A stretch of DNA of 64,000 nucleotides from M3007 sp964621185 (GCA_964621185.1 CAZULM010000002.1:62001-126000); one strand, 5' to 3'. Positions 52,940-62,345 are shown, counted from the stretch's first letter. Translations and numbers: made by a program. The notes: a model not told the origin generated them from the sequence alone.

Positions 52940-53746
52940 ATGCTCCGCACTGCGCTTATAGACATGTACAATGGGGAATCCAACCGCGGCATCCCCATGC
53001 TGAAAGACATCTTTGCCCGTTACGACGACACCCTCGAGTACGACCATTTCGACGTGCGCGCCAAGTGCGAGCTGCCCGACCTGAGCTACGATATCTATGT
53101 TTTTTCCGGCGGCCCAGGCGACCCTTTGGAAACCGGCGGCCAGTGGCAGGCGCCGTTTTTCTCGCTTATTCAGCAGTTGTGGGACTACAACCAGGGTTTT
53201 GAGGAGCCCAAAAAGCACTGTTTCTTTATCTGCCATTCCTTCCAAATGGTCATGCACCATTTCAACCTGGGCGAGGTGACGAAGCGCTACAAAATGTCGT
53301 TCGGCACCTACCCGGTGCACAAAACCCACTCGGGCAAGGAAGAGTCCTTTTTTGATGGCTTGCCCGATCCGTTTTACATCGCCGATTTCCGCCGCTACCA
53401 GGTGACGACCCCGAACATGCAGCAGATGAAAGCTATGGGCGCCCATATCTTATGCCTGGAAAAGCTCAGGCCCCACACGCACTACGAGCGCGCTATCATG
53501 GCCGTGCGTTTCTGCCCCGAGATGATCGGCACACAATTCCATCCGGAGGCCGACCCGGAGGGCTTGCTCGATTATTTTATGGAGCCGGAACGCCGCAAGT
53601 CTATCGAAGATGAACACGGAGAATCGCGCTACAACCGCATGATACGCGACTTGGCCAACCCGACCAAAATCCAGCGCACGTTCGAAACGCTGATCCCCGC
53701 TTTTTTGGAGAACGCGATTGAGGCGCTGGAGGGGGAGTTGGTTTGA
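52940..53746 (+). CDS. Class I glutamine amidotransferase-like protein
   Basis: 268 residues from the ATG at 52940 (MLRTALIDMYNGESNRG); longer forms read into non-conserved sequence. Catalytic Cys in CFFICHSFQMVMHHF and the His/Glu of the triad probably in GTQFHPEADPEG. YVFSGGPGDPLETGG is the oxyanion region. It resembles GMP-synthase-type amidotransferase domains without a synthetase partner, so the acceptor is unknown. Confidence 0.85.
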   Translation: MLRTALIDMYNGESNRGIPMLKDIFARYDDTLEYDHFDVRAKCELPDLSYDIYVFSGGPGDPLETGGQWQAPFFSLIQQLWDYNQGFEEPKKHCFFICHSFQMVMHHFNLGEVTKRYKMSFGTYPVHKTHSGKEESFFDGLPDPFYIADFRRYQVTTPNMQQMKAMGAHILCLEKLRPHTHYERAIMAVRFCPEMIGTQFHPEADPEGLLDYFMEPERRKSIEDEHGESRYNRMIRDLANPTKIQRTFETLIPAFLENAIEALEGELV

Positions 53747-53753
53747 ACAGCCC

Positions 53754-54794
53754 TTACTGTTTCACAAACATTTTCGTCAGCACCTGATTCCCCACTTGAA
53801 GCGACAGCGTATAGCTTCCGCGGGGCAACTTGCCAAGGTTCAGGTTCGCCTGTTGCTCGCCGGCTTGTTGCGCCATGGCGCCCGTGGCCATCATCAATTT
53901 CCCCGCCATGTCAATAACGCGCAGCGTAACGCTGGCCGGCTCCGGCAGCCGGTACATGACGTTGAGGTCGCGGTGCACCGGGTTGGGGTAGGTGACAAAG
54001 CGGAAGTCTTTGACCGCCAAATCGTTGGCGCTGCTGGTAGATGATTTTGTGATCAACACATCGTCGATGGCTAAGAAATAATCGTCGTCGGCGTTGTGCA
54101 GGAAAGCAAAATAGACGGTTTGGCCGGCATACTGGGCCAGGCTCACGGAGTGCGGCTCCAGGATGCCGTGGCAAAGCGTGGAGTCGCCGGGCCCCCAAAG
54201 GTCGAAGTAGTCTTCGTTTTTGAGGCTGTCTGCGTGGATATAGCCGGGCGTGAAGGTGAAATTGTGGATCAGGACGGATTGGCCATCGCCGACCGTTGCC
54301 AGCATAGACGCTGCTTGAAATAGGGTGTCTTTGAAGTATTGATCGTTGAAGATGTCGTTTGAACCGACATTGCCCAGCACCAGGTATCCATCCATATAGC
54401 GCGGCAATTGGAAGGGCGCCGATTTCCAGTGCAACGTGAAATTCGCGTCGTTGACGTGGATGGGCGGCGTGATGAGCCAGTTGCGGTTGCCTTCGGCAAA
54501 GCCCTGCATGTAAGAGAGCGATGAGGCGCAATAGTTGACATAGCCCGTTATGGTGTCTTCCGAATTATAAAAAAAGTCGCTGTGGTACCAGGTGCGGTGC
54601 GCGTCGTTGTTGTCGTATGGGGTGAGGCCATCTTCATCAAAAGTTACCCAGGTTGTGTCGTCGCCAAAAGGCACGGTGCCCCATTCCGGGAATTTATCAA
54701 TCTGGAAATTTTCAAAAAGTATAGTGTCAACTGCCTGTGCAGTAGAAACGGTGGAAATCAGGGCGAGCAGGAAAAGTGTAACCAGTTTTTTCAT
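53754..54794 (-). CDS. Secreted choice-of-anchor J protein with T9SS domain
   Basis: 346 residues from the ATG at 54794 (MKKLVTLFLLALISTVSTAQA, signal peptide). The 35 residues upstream in the open frame come from element B3 and are rejected. Domain: FENFQIDKFPEWG, then NWLITPPIHV and YFAFLHNADDDYFLAIDDVLI, a jelly-roll choice-of-anchor J pattern. A T9SS type A domain (YPNPVHRDLNVMYRL to KMFVKQ) follows. Function unknown; possibly adhesion or glycan binding. Confidence 0.82.
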   Translation of the reverse strand: MKKLVTLFLLALISTVSTAQAVDTILFENFQIDKFPEWGTVPFGDDTTWVTFDEDGLTPYDNNDAHRTWYHSDFFYNSEDTITGYVNYCASSLSYMQGFAEGNRNWLITPPIHVNDANFTLHWKSAPFQLPRYMDGYLVLGNVGSNDIFNDQYFKDTLFQAASMLATVGDGQSVLIHNFTFTPGYIHADSLKNEDYFDLWGPGDSTLCHGILEPHSVSLAQYAGQTVYFAFLHNADDDYFLAIDDVLITKSSTSSANDLAVKDFRFVTYPNPVHRDLNVMYRLPEPASVTLRVIDMAGKLMMATGAMAQQAGEQQANLNLGKLPRGSYTLSLQVGNQVLTKMFVKQ

Positions 54795-54863
54795 TGTCAG
54801 AACGGAAAGCGTTGGTGAATAAAAGAAGTGCAAATTAGGGTTTCTGGGGCAAATCAGGCAGGT

Positions 54864-54968
54864 TATACTATGATTCGTTTGATTTTTGTGATTGAACATG
54901 ATTGAATCAACTGATCTTCAATTGATTACAAAGATCGGCATGCACAAAACCAAGCGGCTTGGGGTATA
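54864..54968 (+). repeat. 104-bp interspersed element, subfamily B, copy 3
   Basis: TATACTATGATTCGTTTG at the left edge and CTTGGGGTATA at the right. It lies 7 bp from the esterase stop codon and 70 bp from the start of the choice-of-anchor J gene. Confidence 0.9.
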
Positions 54969-54974
54969 ATAGCT

Positions 54975-56048
54975 TCAATACAACCATTTGACAGCCTTCG
55001 GGAACTCCTCACCCCAGCGGCTTTCCGTATGCCGGCCATTCGGGTCGCTCGAAACCTTGATTTTCAGGCGCGCTGGGTCGTAGCCCCGGCTTTCCATGGC
55101 CTCCTTGAACTTTCGTACATTGGCCAGTACGCCCGCACCTTCCTTCCCGCCTGCGTACAGGTAGATTTTTGTCTCGGAAAATGGCGAAAAGCGGACGGGT
55201 TCAAAATAGAGTTTCGGCGCGGCCCATAGCGAGGGCGAAAAGATCATAAATTTGGAGTAAACCTCTGGGAACAACAGCCCGGCATAAATGCTGATGAGCC
55301 CGCCCATGCTGCTGCCGCCGATCCCGGTGTGCTCCCGGTCGGGCAGGGTGCGGAACTTGGCATCGATGTATGGCTTCAGGGTTTCGGCGAGAAAGCGGGC
55401 ATAGTCCATGCCCATGCCTTCGCCCCATTTTTGGGAATCGTAGGGGGAATATTCGCGGATACGCTCTACGCCGCCGTGGTCGATGGCCACGAGGATGAAG
55501 CCGCCTTTTTCTTCTTGCGCCAGGGCCGCCAGTTTTTTATCAACGCCCCAAGTGCCGAACGGGGCGCTGTTTTCGAACAAGTTTTGCCCGTCTTGCAGGT
55601 ATAAAACAGGATAGCGCTTGTTGGAAGTCTTGTAGTCCCAGGGAAGCAGTACGGAAATACGGCGGCGGCGGCGCAGCTGGGGCACATTGAAGCGCCGCGA
55701 AACGATCTGGATATCGGGATAAAACTGCGGGTCGTAGGCTCCATTGTGCCGCTTCCAGGTGGGCACCACGTCGCTCACCTTCCCTTTTGGCGATACCATG
55801 CGGCGGTTCGCGGAAGGGTAGCCATCGGTAGAGAGCTCTTCGGCCTCCCAGCCACCTTTCACGTACTTGTACTCAAAACCGTCGATGGTGGGCGGTACTT
55901 CTGCAAAGGTGTACTCGTAATGGCCCTCCTTGACCTTCGCCATTTTGAAACGCTCGTCGCGGGTGACCCAGCCGTTGAAATTCCCGGTCAGGAACACAGG
56001 CCTGATATCGTCATCTGGAGTATAAAGCTCCAGTTTTAAAGTTGTCAT
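54975..56048 (-). CDS. Alpha/beta-hydrolase (esterase D / enterochelin esterase-like) with N-terminal glycogen-binding-like domain
   Basis: 357 residues. Residues 1-90 form a CBM48/AMPK-like immunoglobulin fold (RPVFLTGNFNGWVTRDERF, EYKYVKGG). Residues 120-357 are a PF00756-type hydrolase with VLYLQDGQNLFE, the nucleophile motif GIGGSSMGGLISIYA and a terminal His in NGRHTESRWGEEF. No signal peptide. Substrate unknown; acyl or phenolic esters are typical. Confidence 0.85.
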   Translation of the reverse strand: MTTLKLELYTPDDDIRPVFLTGNFNGWVTRDERFKMAKVKEGHYEYTFAEVPPTIDGFEYKYVKGGWEAEELSTDGYPSANRRMVSPKGKVSDVVPTWKRHNGAYDPQFYPDIQIVSRRFNVPQLRRRRRISVLLPWDYKTSNKRYPVLYLQDGQNLFENSAPFGTWGVDKKLAALAQEEKGGFILVAIDHGGVERIREYSPYDSQKWGEGMGMDYARFLAETLKPYIDAKFRTLPDREHTGIGGSSMGGLISIYAGLLFPEVYSKFMIFSPSLWAAPKLYFEPVRFSPFSETKIYLYAGGKEGAGVLANVRKFKEAMESRGYDPARLKIKVSSDPNGRHTESRWGEEFPKAVKWLY

Positions 56049-56169
56049 GCGTAAAAAACTTCAGTTTCGGCTTTGACTGAACCCAGGAGTCAAGCCAAAA
56101 GAACCAATCTTCCAACAATTGGGGTGCCAAAATAGCGACTCCCCCCAATTGGTGGTGTACAAAACAAAG

Positions 56170-56625
56170 TTATTCCCTGAATTTGTCGAGCAAATGCGCG
56201 AGCTCCAACAATTCTGCCTCCGACATTTTGCTGCCCGGGCTATTCTTGTCGTAGCGGTCGGTAGGCAATTCGATTTCTGCCAGCGTCTTTTTGCCCAGCT
56301 CGGAAATGGTCACGATCACCATGCGCCGGTCGGAGCCGTGCGGCAAGCGCTCCACAAGCCCGCTGACGCGCAGTTTTTCTACCAAACGGCTCACATTGCT
56401 GCTCCGATCCAGCATCCGGCTTTTGATGTCGAGCACCGAAAGCCCCTTCGGATAGCTGCCGTTGAGGATGCGCAGGATGTTGTACTGTGGCCCCGTCAGC
56501 CCCACCGGGCGCAGCGTCCGGGAAATGAGGCAATCCAGCCAACTTGCCGTGAACAAAATGTTCACCGCTGCCCGCTGCCGGGGCGGCATGGGCTTCGTGT
56601 TTTTTATTTCTGCTTCTAGTTTCAC
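56170..56625 (-). CDS. MarR-family transcriptional regulator
   Basis: 151 residues. Winged helix: LTGPQYNILRILNGSYPKGL, then SVLDIKSRMLDRSSNVSRLV (recognition helix) and the wing GLVERLPHGSDRRMVIVTIS. Target and ligand are unknown. Not clearly linked to a neighbouring operon. Confidence 0.9.
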   Translation of the reverse strand: MKLEAEIKNTKPMPPRQRAAVNILFTASWLDCLISRTLRPVGLTGPQYNILRILNGSYPKGLSVLDIKSRMLDRSSNVSRLVEKLRVSGLVERLPHGSDRRMVIVTISELGKKTLAEIELPTDRYDKNSPGSKMSEAELLELAHLLDKFRE

Positions 56626-56666
56626 GACGTAAAGCTAAGTGTTACGACATAGAAACAGAAAAAAAG

Positions 56667-56766
56667 GTTTCAGGTTTTGGGTTTCAGGTTCACGTTATTT
56701 GTTTTATCGCTGAAACCATTTTTTCAAAGCAACAACAGGTATTGTGAACCTGAAACCCGAAACCCC
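56667..56766. repeat. Inverted repeat of GGTTTCAGG-type words
   Basis: GGGTTTCAGGTTCAC (56679-56693) and its exact reverse complement (56744-56758), with further GTTTCAGGTTT words on each side. It lies upstream of MarR and downstream of the lipoprotein gene. Confidence 0.7.
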
Positions 56767-56770
56767 TTTT

Positions 56771-58489
56771 TCAATAATCCCGCACCACCCTATAACTCCC
56801 AGAAATGCTGTGCGGCACGCCGAAGAAGTCGAGGAAAGTGCCGCCGAAGGTGCCTTCCAGCGTGTCGCCCACATTGGGGGCTGCGGTAGTGACGGTGGTG
56901 CTAAGCCCGACAGGCGGCTGTGCGACGTTGATCTGGCCTGCCCAGAAATTGCTGAGCGGGTAGGTGCCGGTCTGGCTCCCATTGTTAAAAGCTATGGTGA
57001 TGACGTCCTGAAGATTAAAAGCGGTGATAAAGGTGCTGGTCGCACCCAGCGTATCGAGCAAGCCGGAAGAGGGCGCGACGCGGACATAGTCCACGTTGTC
57101 GAGGGTATAGATCACAAATTCGTTGAGGGTGTCACAAACGGTTATGTCGCCCAATGCCACCGAATCAGGCGGCACGTTGAAGGTTTGCTCCTGGCTCTGG
57201 AGGAGGTTTGTGAGGTCGAACGCGGTCAGTGTGCCCATTGCCGTGGCGGTGTCGCAGCGGAAGTCTTTTACCGAAAAAACACCGTTGGCGTCGGTGAAGG
57301 CGGCCCAGCTTTGGTTGTCGAGCTGGATTTTGACATAGCCGTTGCTGACGGGCGCGCCTGCGCAGTCGAGCAGGGTGCCGGAGAAATTGACCTGGTTGGC
57401 GCCGGCATTGGGCAGTATGACCGACGGCAGCATCGTATCCTGGTCGAAGGGGCCGATATTTTGGGTAAAAATGACATCGCCGCAAGCATCCAGTATTTCC
57501 ATGAGGAAGGTGGCGCCTTTTGGCACGGCTCCTTTGAAACAGCCGTTGGCATCGGTAGTGGCATAGGCGCTGGAAGAGTCCGAGAGCATGGTGAGCCTGA
57601 TCTTTGCCCCGGCATAAGGCGTCAGGCTGTCGCCGAGATACACTTTGCCGCTCAGCTCAACGAGGTCGAACGGCACATCGACGTTCCAGAAAGAGAAGTG
57701 CGGCACGCTTCCAATGTACTCATTGCCCACTTTTTGCACAGCGCCTTCTTCGATCCAGCGGGCTTGCAGCAGGTCGTAATGCCAGAGCGGCACTGATGCC
57801 GGGGCATTTTGGCGCTGGCTGGGCACGATGGGCATGTGCAGTTCCACCTTGCTGCCCTGGGCAACGCGAAGGGCTTGCCCTCCCGCGCTTTCCAGTTCCA
57901 CGCCGACCATGCCGTAAGTGGCCAGGGCGCGCTCCACGCCGCCCGCATCGATGCCGCGCAGGTCGCCTGGCATGTTGAGGGCCAGGTTCGGGTCGGTGGG
58001 ATCGAGGTAGCGGGCAAAAACCCGCACGCTGCCGGAATAAGGCTGCCCCGACTCGGTGCTGACGCTGTTGGCCGGGAAGATCAGCTTCACGCCGCCCGGT
58101 ACTTCCACCACGCCGCCCGCAGCAGCGTTGACGCTTGCCGTTTGCGTCTTTTTCAGCAACTGGATGGTCAGGTTTTGAAAGGAGTTGTTTTCCACGAAAT
58201 AGGCCCGGCTGAAATCGAAGTAGCCGATCTTCGACACAAACAGCTTGGCATCTTTGGCCGCCATGCGCAGGCCTTGCAGCCGGAACACGCCGTTCGCATC
58301 GCTGCGCACGGAAGCGCCTTCCGCGCGCACGAGCGCATCTGGTACCGGCTGGCCGTCTTCGTCGATGACGCGGCCGGCAAAGGTCACTTCGGCCGTTGGC
58401 TCGGGGTAAAACAGTTTGTCTTTCAGGCAGGCCGAAAAAAGGAGTAGGGTTAAAAAGGAAAAAAGGAGGGACAGTTTGATTTTTGACAT
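56771..58489 (-). CDS. Lipoprotein with carboxypeptidase-regulatory-like domains
   Basis: 572 residues. The lipobox is LLLFSAC (Cys 21). FAGRVIDEDGQPVPDALVRAEG begins a CarboxypepD_reg-like domain, and two more repeat-like modules start at about 280 (LSGKVYLGDSLTPYAGAKIR) and 375 (FSGTLLDCAGAPVSNGYVKI). GGVVEVPGGVKLIFPANSV is a ZU5-like segment. It is probably on the outer membrane surface. Function unknown. Confidence 0.8.
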   Translation of the reverse strand: MSKIKLSLLFSFLTLLLFSACLKDKLFYPEPTAEVTFAGRVIDEDGQPVPDALVRAEGASVRSDANGVFRLQGLRMAAKDAKLFVSKIGYFDFSRAYFVENNSFQNLTIQLLKKTQTASVNAAAGGVVEVPGGVKLIFPANSVSTESGQPYSGSVRVFARYLDPTDPNLALNMPGDLRGIDAGGVERALATYGMVGVELESAGGQALRVAQGSKVELHMPIVPSQRQNAPASVPLWHYDLLQARWIEEGAVQKVGNEYIGSVPHFSFWNVDVPFDLVELSGKVYLGDSLTPYAGAKIRLTMLSDSSSAYATTDANGCFKGAVPKGATFLMEILDACGDVIFTQNIGPFDQDTMLPSVILPNAGANQVNFSGTLLDCAGAPVSNGYVKIQLDNQSWAAFTDANGVFSVKDFRCDTATAMGTLTAFDLTNLLQSQEQTFNVPPDSVALGDITVCDTLNEFVIYTLDNVDYVRVAPSSGLLDTLGATSTFITAFNLQDVITIAFNNGSQTGTYPLSNFWAGQINVAQPPVGLSTTVTTAAPNVGDTLEGTFGGTFLDFFGVPHSISGSYRVVRDY

Positions 58490-58670
58490 AAAAGGCGAAG
58501 TTGAAACGGTTAATGCTCCCCAAAAAGGGGTGCTAAAATCGCTCGAAAAACGTCGCTTTGGAAAAAAACAACATGATTGTTACCCCAATCAGGGTAGATT
58601 CCGGGTTTACCCCACGGTTGATTTACATGGTTTACCCTTAGTTTGCCAAACGTGCACAAGCTTTTTCACT

Positions 58671-59039
58671 TTGCGGAAAAGCTACCGGCGCTGCTTAGCC
58701 AGCAGCCGGGAGTTTATCAACGACTTTTACGAAAGCTTCCTGAAAATATCGCCGCACAAAAACGATTTCGACGACCTGAAGCTGAAACGCCAGTCCGTCA
58801 TGCTCCAAATGGCGATGGACGTGCTGCTCGACCTCGACAACAAAGGGCAGCTGTTGGCCAAGATGGTGCAGCCAGCCGCCAAGAGCCACGCCAACTACCA
58901 GATTGCCGACTTTAAAATGTTCTTAGATGCCCTGATAGGAACAGTTAAGAAGCACGACGTGTATTGGGACGAAGTGGTGGAAAAAGCGTGGCTGGAGGTG
59001 CGCGACGGGGCAATGGAGATTATTGGGAAGCATCGGTAG
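58671..59039 (+). CDS. Globin-family protein with unclear or lost start
   Basis: About 122 residues. YRRCLASSREFINDFYESFL followed by KLKRQSVMLQMAMDVLLDL and a SHANYQIADFKMFLDALIGT segment match single-domain bacterial globins; the His of KSHANYQ is the likely proximal heme ligand. No ATG is present in frame before the first helix. The TTG at 58671 is the best remaining choice, and the frame continues further upstream without homology. It may be a decayed gene or use a non-AUG start. It is divergent from the lipoprotein gene. Confidence 0.6.
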   Translation: MRKSYRRCLASSREFINDFYESFLKISPHKNDFDDLKLKRQSVMLQMAMDVLLDLDNKGQLLAKMVQPAAKSHANYQIADFKMFLDALIGTVKKHDVYWDEVVEKAWLEVRDGAMEIIGKHR

Positions 59040-59108
59040 GGGGGGGTGACATCCCTGACAAGCCCTCCTCGGCTTCCGTGCCAACAACACTGCCCTGGCG
59101 CACTTGGC

Positions 59109-60101
59109 TCACTCAAAAAAATAAGAATAGCCCTTAAAAACCGGCGCAAACACTACATCCTGGGTCAGCAAAAACGACTCTTCGTTTATATCCGTGAAAT
59201 AGCGCACCACATAAGGCTTTCCCGTCTCGGGGTAATAATTCGTTTCCGTGGGCCAAAAACGCACCCGCTTTTCCATGCCATCTGTCTTTTTGACGGTTAT
59301 GATGGCATACGGCACTAATTGCAGCACCGAGTCGCGGAAGGGGTTGGTGGTTTCAAATGCCTCGGCGGCCAGGTCTTCAAACTGGATCAGGTAGCCTTCT
59401 GCCCTGCCCTTTCGCTGCGGCTTTTTGCTTGCTGGCGTGGTGCTGAAAAACGGCCGCACCTCGAACGTTGCCGTCCCGGTTTTCTGTACCACGAACGATT
59501 CGCTTTTGGCTTTCGGGTACTCTACTTTTATCTCCTGTATTTCTTCCGGCTTTTCGTTGAAAACAGCGCGGTCGCGCCAATCTTCCTCTTTCACCAGGTA
59601 CCGCACCCGCAGAGAGCCTATAAAAGAGGGGATATGCATCACATAGGGCTGCTCCGAGCCTTCCATGATCATAATGGTGCCGTGCTCGTCGTTGGTGATG
59701 CCACCCACGTAATAGGTTTTCATGGGCTTGCCCTTGAGGTCGTACAGCTCCACCTTGATGCCGTCTGCTGCGATTTCACGGATCATGGATGGCACAGCCT
59801 GTGCCGGCGGTATGTACCGCACGTTGATACGGCTGATGGTTTCGAGCAGCAGCTTTGCCGCTGTAGGCCGGGCTTTGTACTTCCCGTTGTACAGCCAGTG
59901 GTCTTTTTGCCGCTCGAGGGTAGCTGTTTGGCCTTTGCGGTCGGCAATAAAGATTTTCCCGATCTCGTCGGTGTTGTGTACGGCGAAATCCATGTCCCAG
60001 GAAATCCGGCTGCCGCTTTTGTTGTTTTTGAGGTTATAGGCGTACCAGGCGCTGCCGCCGAGCACAACGAAGATAGCCGCTAAAAGCAGGGTTCGTTTCA
60101 T
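59109..60101 (-). CDS. DUF4340-domain membrane-anchored protein
   Basis: 330 residues. One N-terminal membrane anchor (LLLAAIFVVLGGSAWYAYNL), then periplasmic sequence with DEIGKIFIADRKGQTATLER and HWLYNGKYKARPTA, as in DUF4340. In Bacteroidota such proteins often accompany GldG-like ABC transport genes, which are not seen here. Function unknown. Confidence 0.82.
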   Translation of the reverse strand: MKRTLLLAAIFVVLGGSAWYAYNLKNNKSGSRISWDMDFAVHNTDEIGKIFIADRKGQTATLERQKDHWLYNGKYKARPTAAKLLLETISRINVRYIPPAQAVPSMIREIAADGIKVELYDLKGKPMKTYYVGGITNDEHGTIMIMEGSEQPYVMHIPSFIGSLRVRYLVKEEDWRDRAVFNEKPEEIQEIKVEYPKAKSESFVVQKTGTATFEVRPFFSTTPASKKPQRKGRAEGYLIQFEDLAAEAFETTNPFRDSVLQLVPYAIITVKKTDGMEKRVRFWPTETNYYPETGKPYVVRYFTDINEESFLLTQDVVFAPVFKGYSYFFE

Positions 60102-60185
60102 AATTGTGTGATTTTGAAAAACATGCGCTTATAAAAACAACAGTAAGGGCGCATTGGTTTGGCAAGAACGGATGCAAAGATACGA

Positions 60186-61640
60186 CTAAAACCACCTTGC
60201 TACACCTTCCAGCAGCCAATTTGCCAAACGATTTCGGCGGTAGGGCGGCAAGAACATGTTGGTGTGCGGGTAAATGCGGTTTTGATAGGTAACGCCGTGC
60301 AGGTTGGAGAACTCCAGGAAGCCCGCCTCGCCGTGGCTGTTGCCGATGCCGCTGTTGTTCACGCCCCCGAAGGGCAAATTCGGCTGGTAAAAATGCACCC
60401 CACAGTCGTTCACCGAAGTGCCGCCGGCCCTGGTTTCAGACAGCAACTTGTCGATGGCTTTTTTGCGGCTGCTGAAAATGTACATGGCCAGCGGCCTGGG
60501 CTTGCTGTTGATGTAGGCAATGGCATCGTCAAGGGTTTTGTAGGGCCTGACGGGCAGCAGCGGCCCAAATATCTCTTCCTCCCAAATTTGGGCAGATTCC
60601 GGCACCTCGGTCAGCACTGCAGGGTCGATGAAGCGGGTTTCCGGTGTGGTCGAGCCGCCGATATGGACTTTTGCGCCCTGCTGCACAGCATCGTCGAGCA
60701 GGGCTTTTACACGGGCATGGTGCTTGCTGTTGACGATTTGGCAGAAGTCGGGCGATTTCTGCCGCGCTTCGGGCGTGTCGCCGTAGAACTTTTTTATTTT
60801 TTCGGTCAAATGCTGCACTAATTTGTCGTAAAGGCTTTCGTGTACCAGCGCATAATCGGGCGAGATGCATATTTGTCCGGCGTTCATGCACTTAAGCCAG
60901 GCGATTTTCGCTGCGGCGTGCTCCAGGTCGGCCCTCTCGTCCACCACCACCGGGCTTTTGCCGCCCAGTTCCAGCGTCACGGATGCCAGGTTGGCCGCTG
61001 CTGCCCGCATCACGATTTTTCCCACTGCCGGGCTTCCCGTGAAGAAAATGTGGTTGAAGGGCAAGGCCAGCAACTCCTGCGATACCAGGGCGTCGCCGTC
61101 GAACATGGTCACTTCTTCCGGCGGGAAACAGTCGGCAATGATCTTTTGCATTACCGCCGAAGCATGCGGGGTAAATTCGGAAGGTTTCAGGATGACGCAG
61201 TTGCCCGCCGCGATGGCCGAAACAAGGGGCGCCAGGCTAAGGTTGACCGGGAAGTTCCAAGGCGATATGATGAGGCATACCCCTTTCGACTGGTACTGCA
61301 ATTCCGAGCGGGTGCCGATGAGGAACAGGGGTGTGCCCACGCGCTTGGGCGTCATCCAGGAGCGAAGGTGCCGCATGGCGTGCCTTATCTCGCTGTTCAC
61401 CACGCCGATCTCCGTTATGTCCACCTCTGTCGAAGATTTCCCGAAGTCGGAAAACAAAGCGGCCTTGATCTCGTTACGATACCGGAGCATGGCATCGTGC
61501 AGGCGCTGGAGCTTGGCGATGCGCTCAGCAGCCGTGCTGCGGCCGACCGGCCACTGGTGCTGGACTTGTTTTTCAAAAGCTTGGCGTATGGCGGCTTGCT
61601 GTTCGAGGGAAAGGCTGGGCGCTGCGTTCTGGTCAGACAT
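60186..61640 (-). CDS. Aldehyde dehydrogenase family protein
   Basis: 484 residues. NAD-binding FTGSPAVGKIVMRAAA, the general-base Glu in TLELGGKSPVVV, and the catalytic Cys in NAGQICISPDYAL. The hydrophobic basic C-terminus (YRRNRLANWLLEGVARWF) resembles class 3/fatty-aldehyde dehydrogenases such as CoA-independent ALDH3, which can be membrane-associated. Probably oxidises long-chain aldehydes. Element C4 lies 65 bp upstream. Confidence 0.92.
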   Translation of the reverse strand: MSDQNAAPSLSLEQQAAIRQAFEKQVQHQWPVGRSTAAERIAKLQRLHDAMLRYRNEIKAALFSDFGKSSTEVDITEIGVVNSEIRHAMRHLRSWMTPKRVGTPLFLIGTRSELQYQSKGVCLIISPWNFPVNLSLAPLVSAIAAGNCVILKPSEFTPHASAVMQKIIADCFPPEEVTMFDGDALVSQELLALPFNHIFFTGSPAVGKIVMRAAAANLASVTLELGGKSPVVVDERADLEHAAAKIAWLKCMNAGQICISPDYALVHESLYDKLVQHLTEKIKKFYGDTPEARQKSPDFCQIVNSKHHARVKALLDDAVQQGAKVHIGGSTTPETRFIDPAVLTEVPESAQIWEEEIFGPLLPVRPYKTLDDAIAYINSKPRPLAMYIFSSRKKAIDKLLSETRAGGTSVNDCGVHFYQPNLPFGGVNNSGIGNSHGEAGFLEFSNLHGVTYQNRIYPHTNMFLPPYRRNRLANWLLEGVARWF

Positions 61641-61704
61641 GTGCTTGGCAGGTTGAATTGTTTGGCGAAAGTTCGCGCTTTTCCGGGAGATTGGGGCTGA
61701 AATT

Positions 61705-61805
61705 TATACCAAGATTATAGTGATTTGCGCGGTTTTCAGGATAGATCACATTGATTATCAAGGATTTGCCCCCAGATGTTTTCGCAAACCAATTTTCCTT
61801 GGGCG
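61705..61805 (+). repeat. Interspersed element, subfamily C, copy 4 (3' end diverged)
   Basis: TATACCAAGATTATAGTGAT at the left edge. TTTTCAGGATAGAT and TTTTCGCAAACCA are shared with C2. The terminal GTATA is not preserved. The following 200 bp (61806-62009) are very AT-rich and hold the probable promoter region of the hibernation factor. Confidence 0.75.
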
Positions 61806-62009
61806 AGGAAACGCGTTTTTTTGATTTGAAAAAATTTTTAGTTTATAACGTTTTTCAAAACAAAAAACTGATTTGGCCAAAAAAATAAAAATTTAGCAGC
61901 CAAAGCTTTGCGGAAAGCAAAAAAGTTAATAACGTTGGGCATCGAAAAGTACCTGAGAAAAACAACACTATACTAACCGATCCATTCACCACAAAAAAAG
62001 CTAGTTTGT

Positions 62010-62345
62010 ATGATTCAGATCAGTGTTAAATCCCTTCATTTTCACGCAGACGCGAAACTTCTGGAGTTCATCGAGAAAAAACTGGGCCGATTGGGGCGCT
62101 ATTTCGACAGGCCGGTAGAAGCAGAGGTGCACTTGAAACTTCAAGACACAGGAGGCAAAATCCATGAAAAGATCACAGAGGTGAAACTCCACGTGCCCGG
62201 CGGCTGGTTGATGGACAAAAAAACGGGCCGGACTTTCGAAGCTGCCATTTCAGCCTCCTCCGATACCCTCAAGCGCCAATTGGTGCGGCACAAGGAAAAA
62301 GGGGCCAGCTTCCTGCCGAGAGACCAGCGCGATTTGGTGGCATAA
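62010..62345 (+). CDS. hpf: Ribosome hibernation-promoting factor (HPF/YfiA family, short form)
   Basis: 111 residues. MIQISVKSLHFHADAKLLEF followed by LGRYFDRPVEAEVHLKLQD matches the S30AE fold that binds the 30S decoding region in stationary phase. It lacks the C-terminal dimerisation domain of long HPF. A strong terminator follows. The preceding AT-rich leader suggests separate, regulated transcription. Confidence 0.93.
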   Translation: MIQISVKSLHFHADAKLLEFIEKKLGRLGRYFDRPVEAEVHLKLQDTGGKIHEKITEVKLHVPGGWLMDKKTGRTFEAAISASSDTLKRQLVRHKEKGASFLPRDQRDLVA

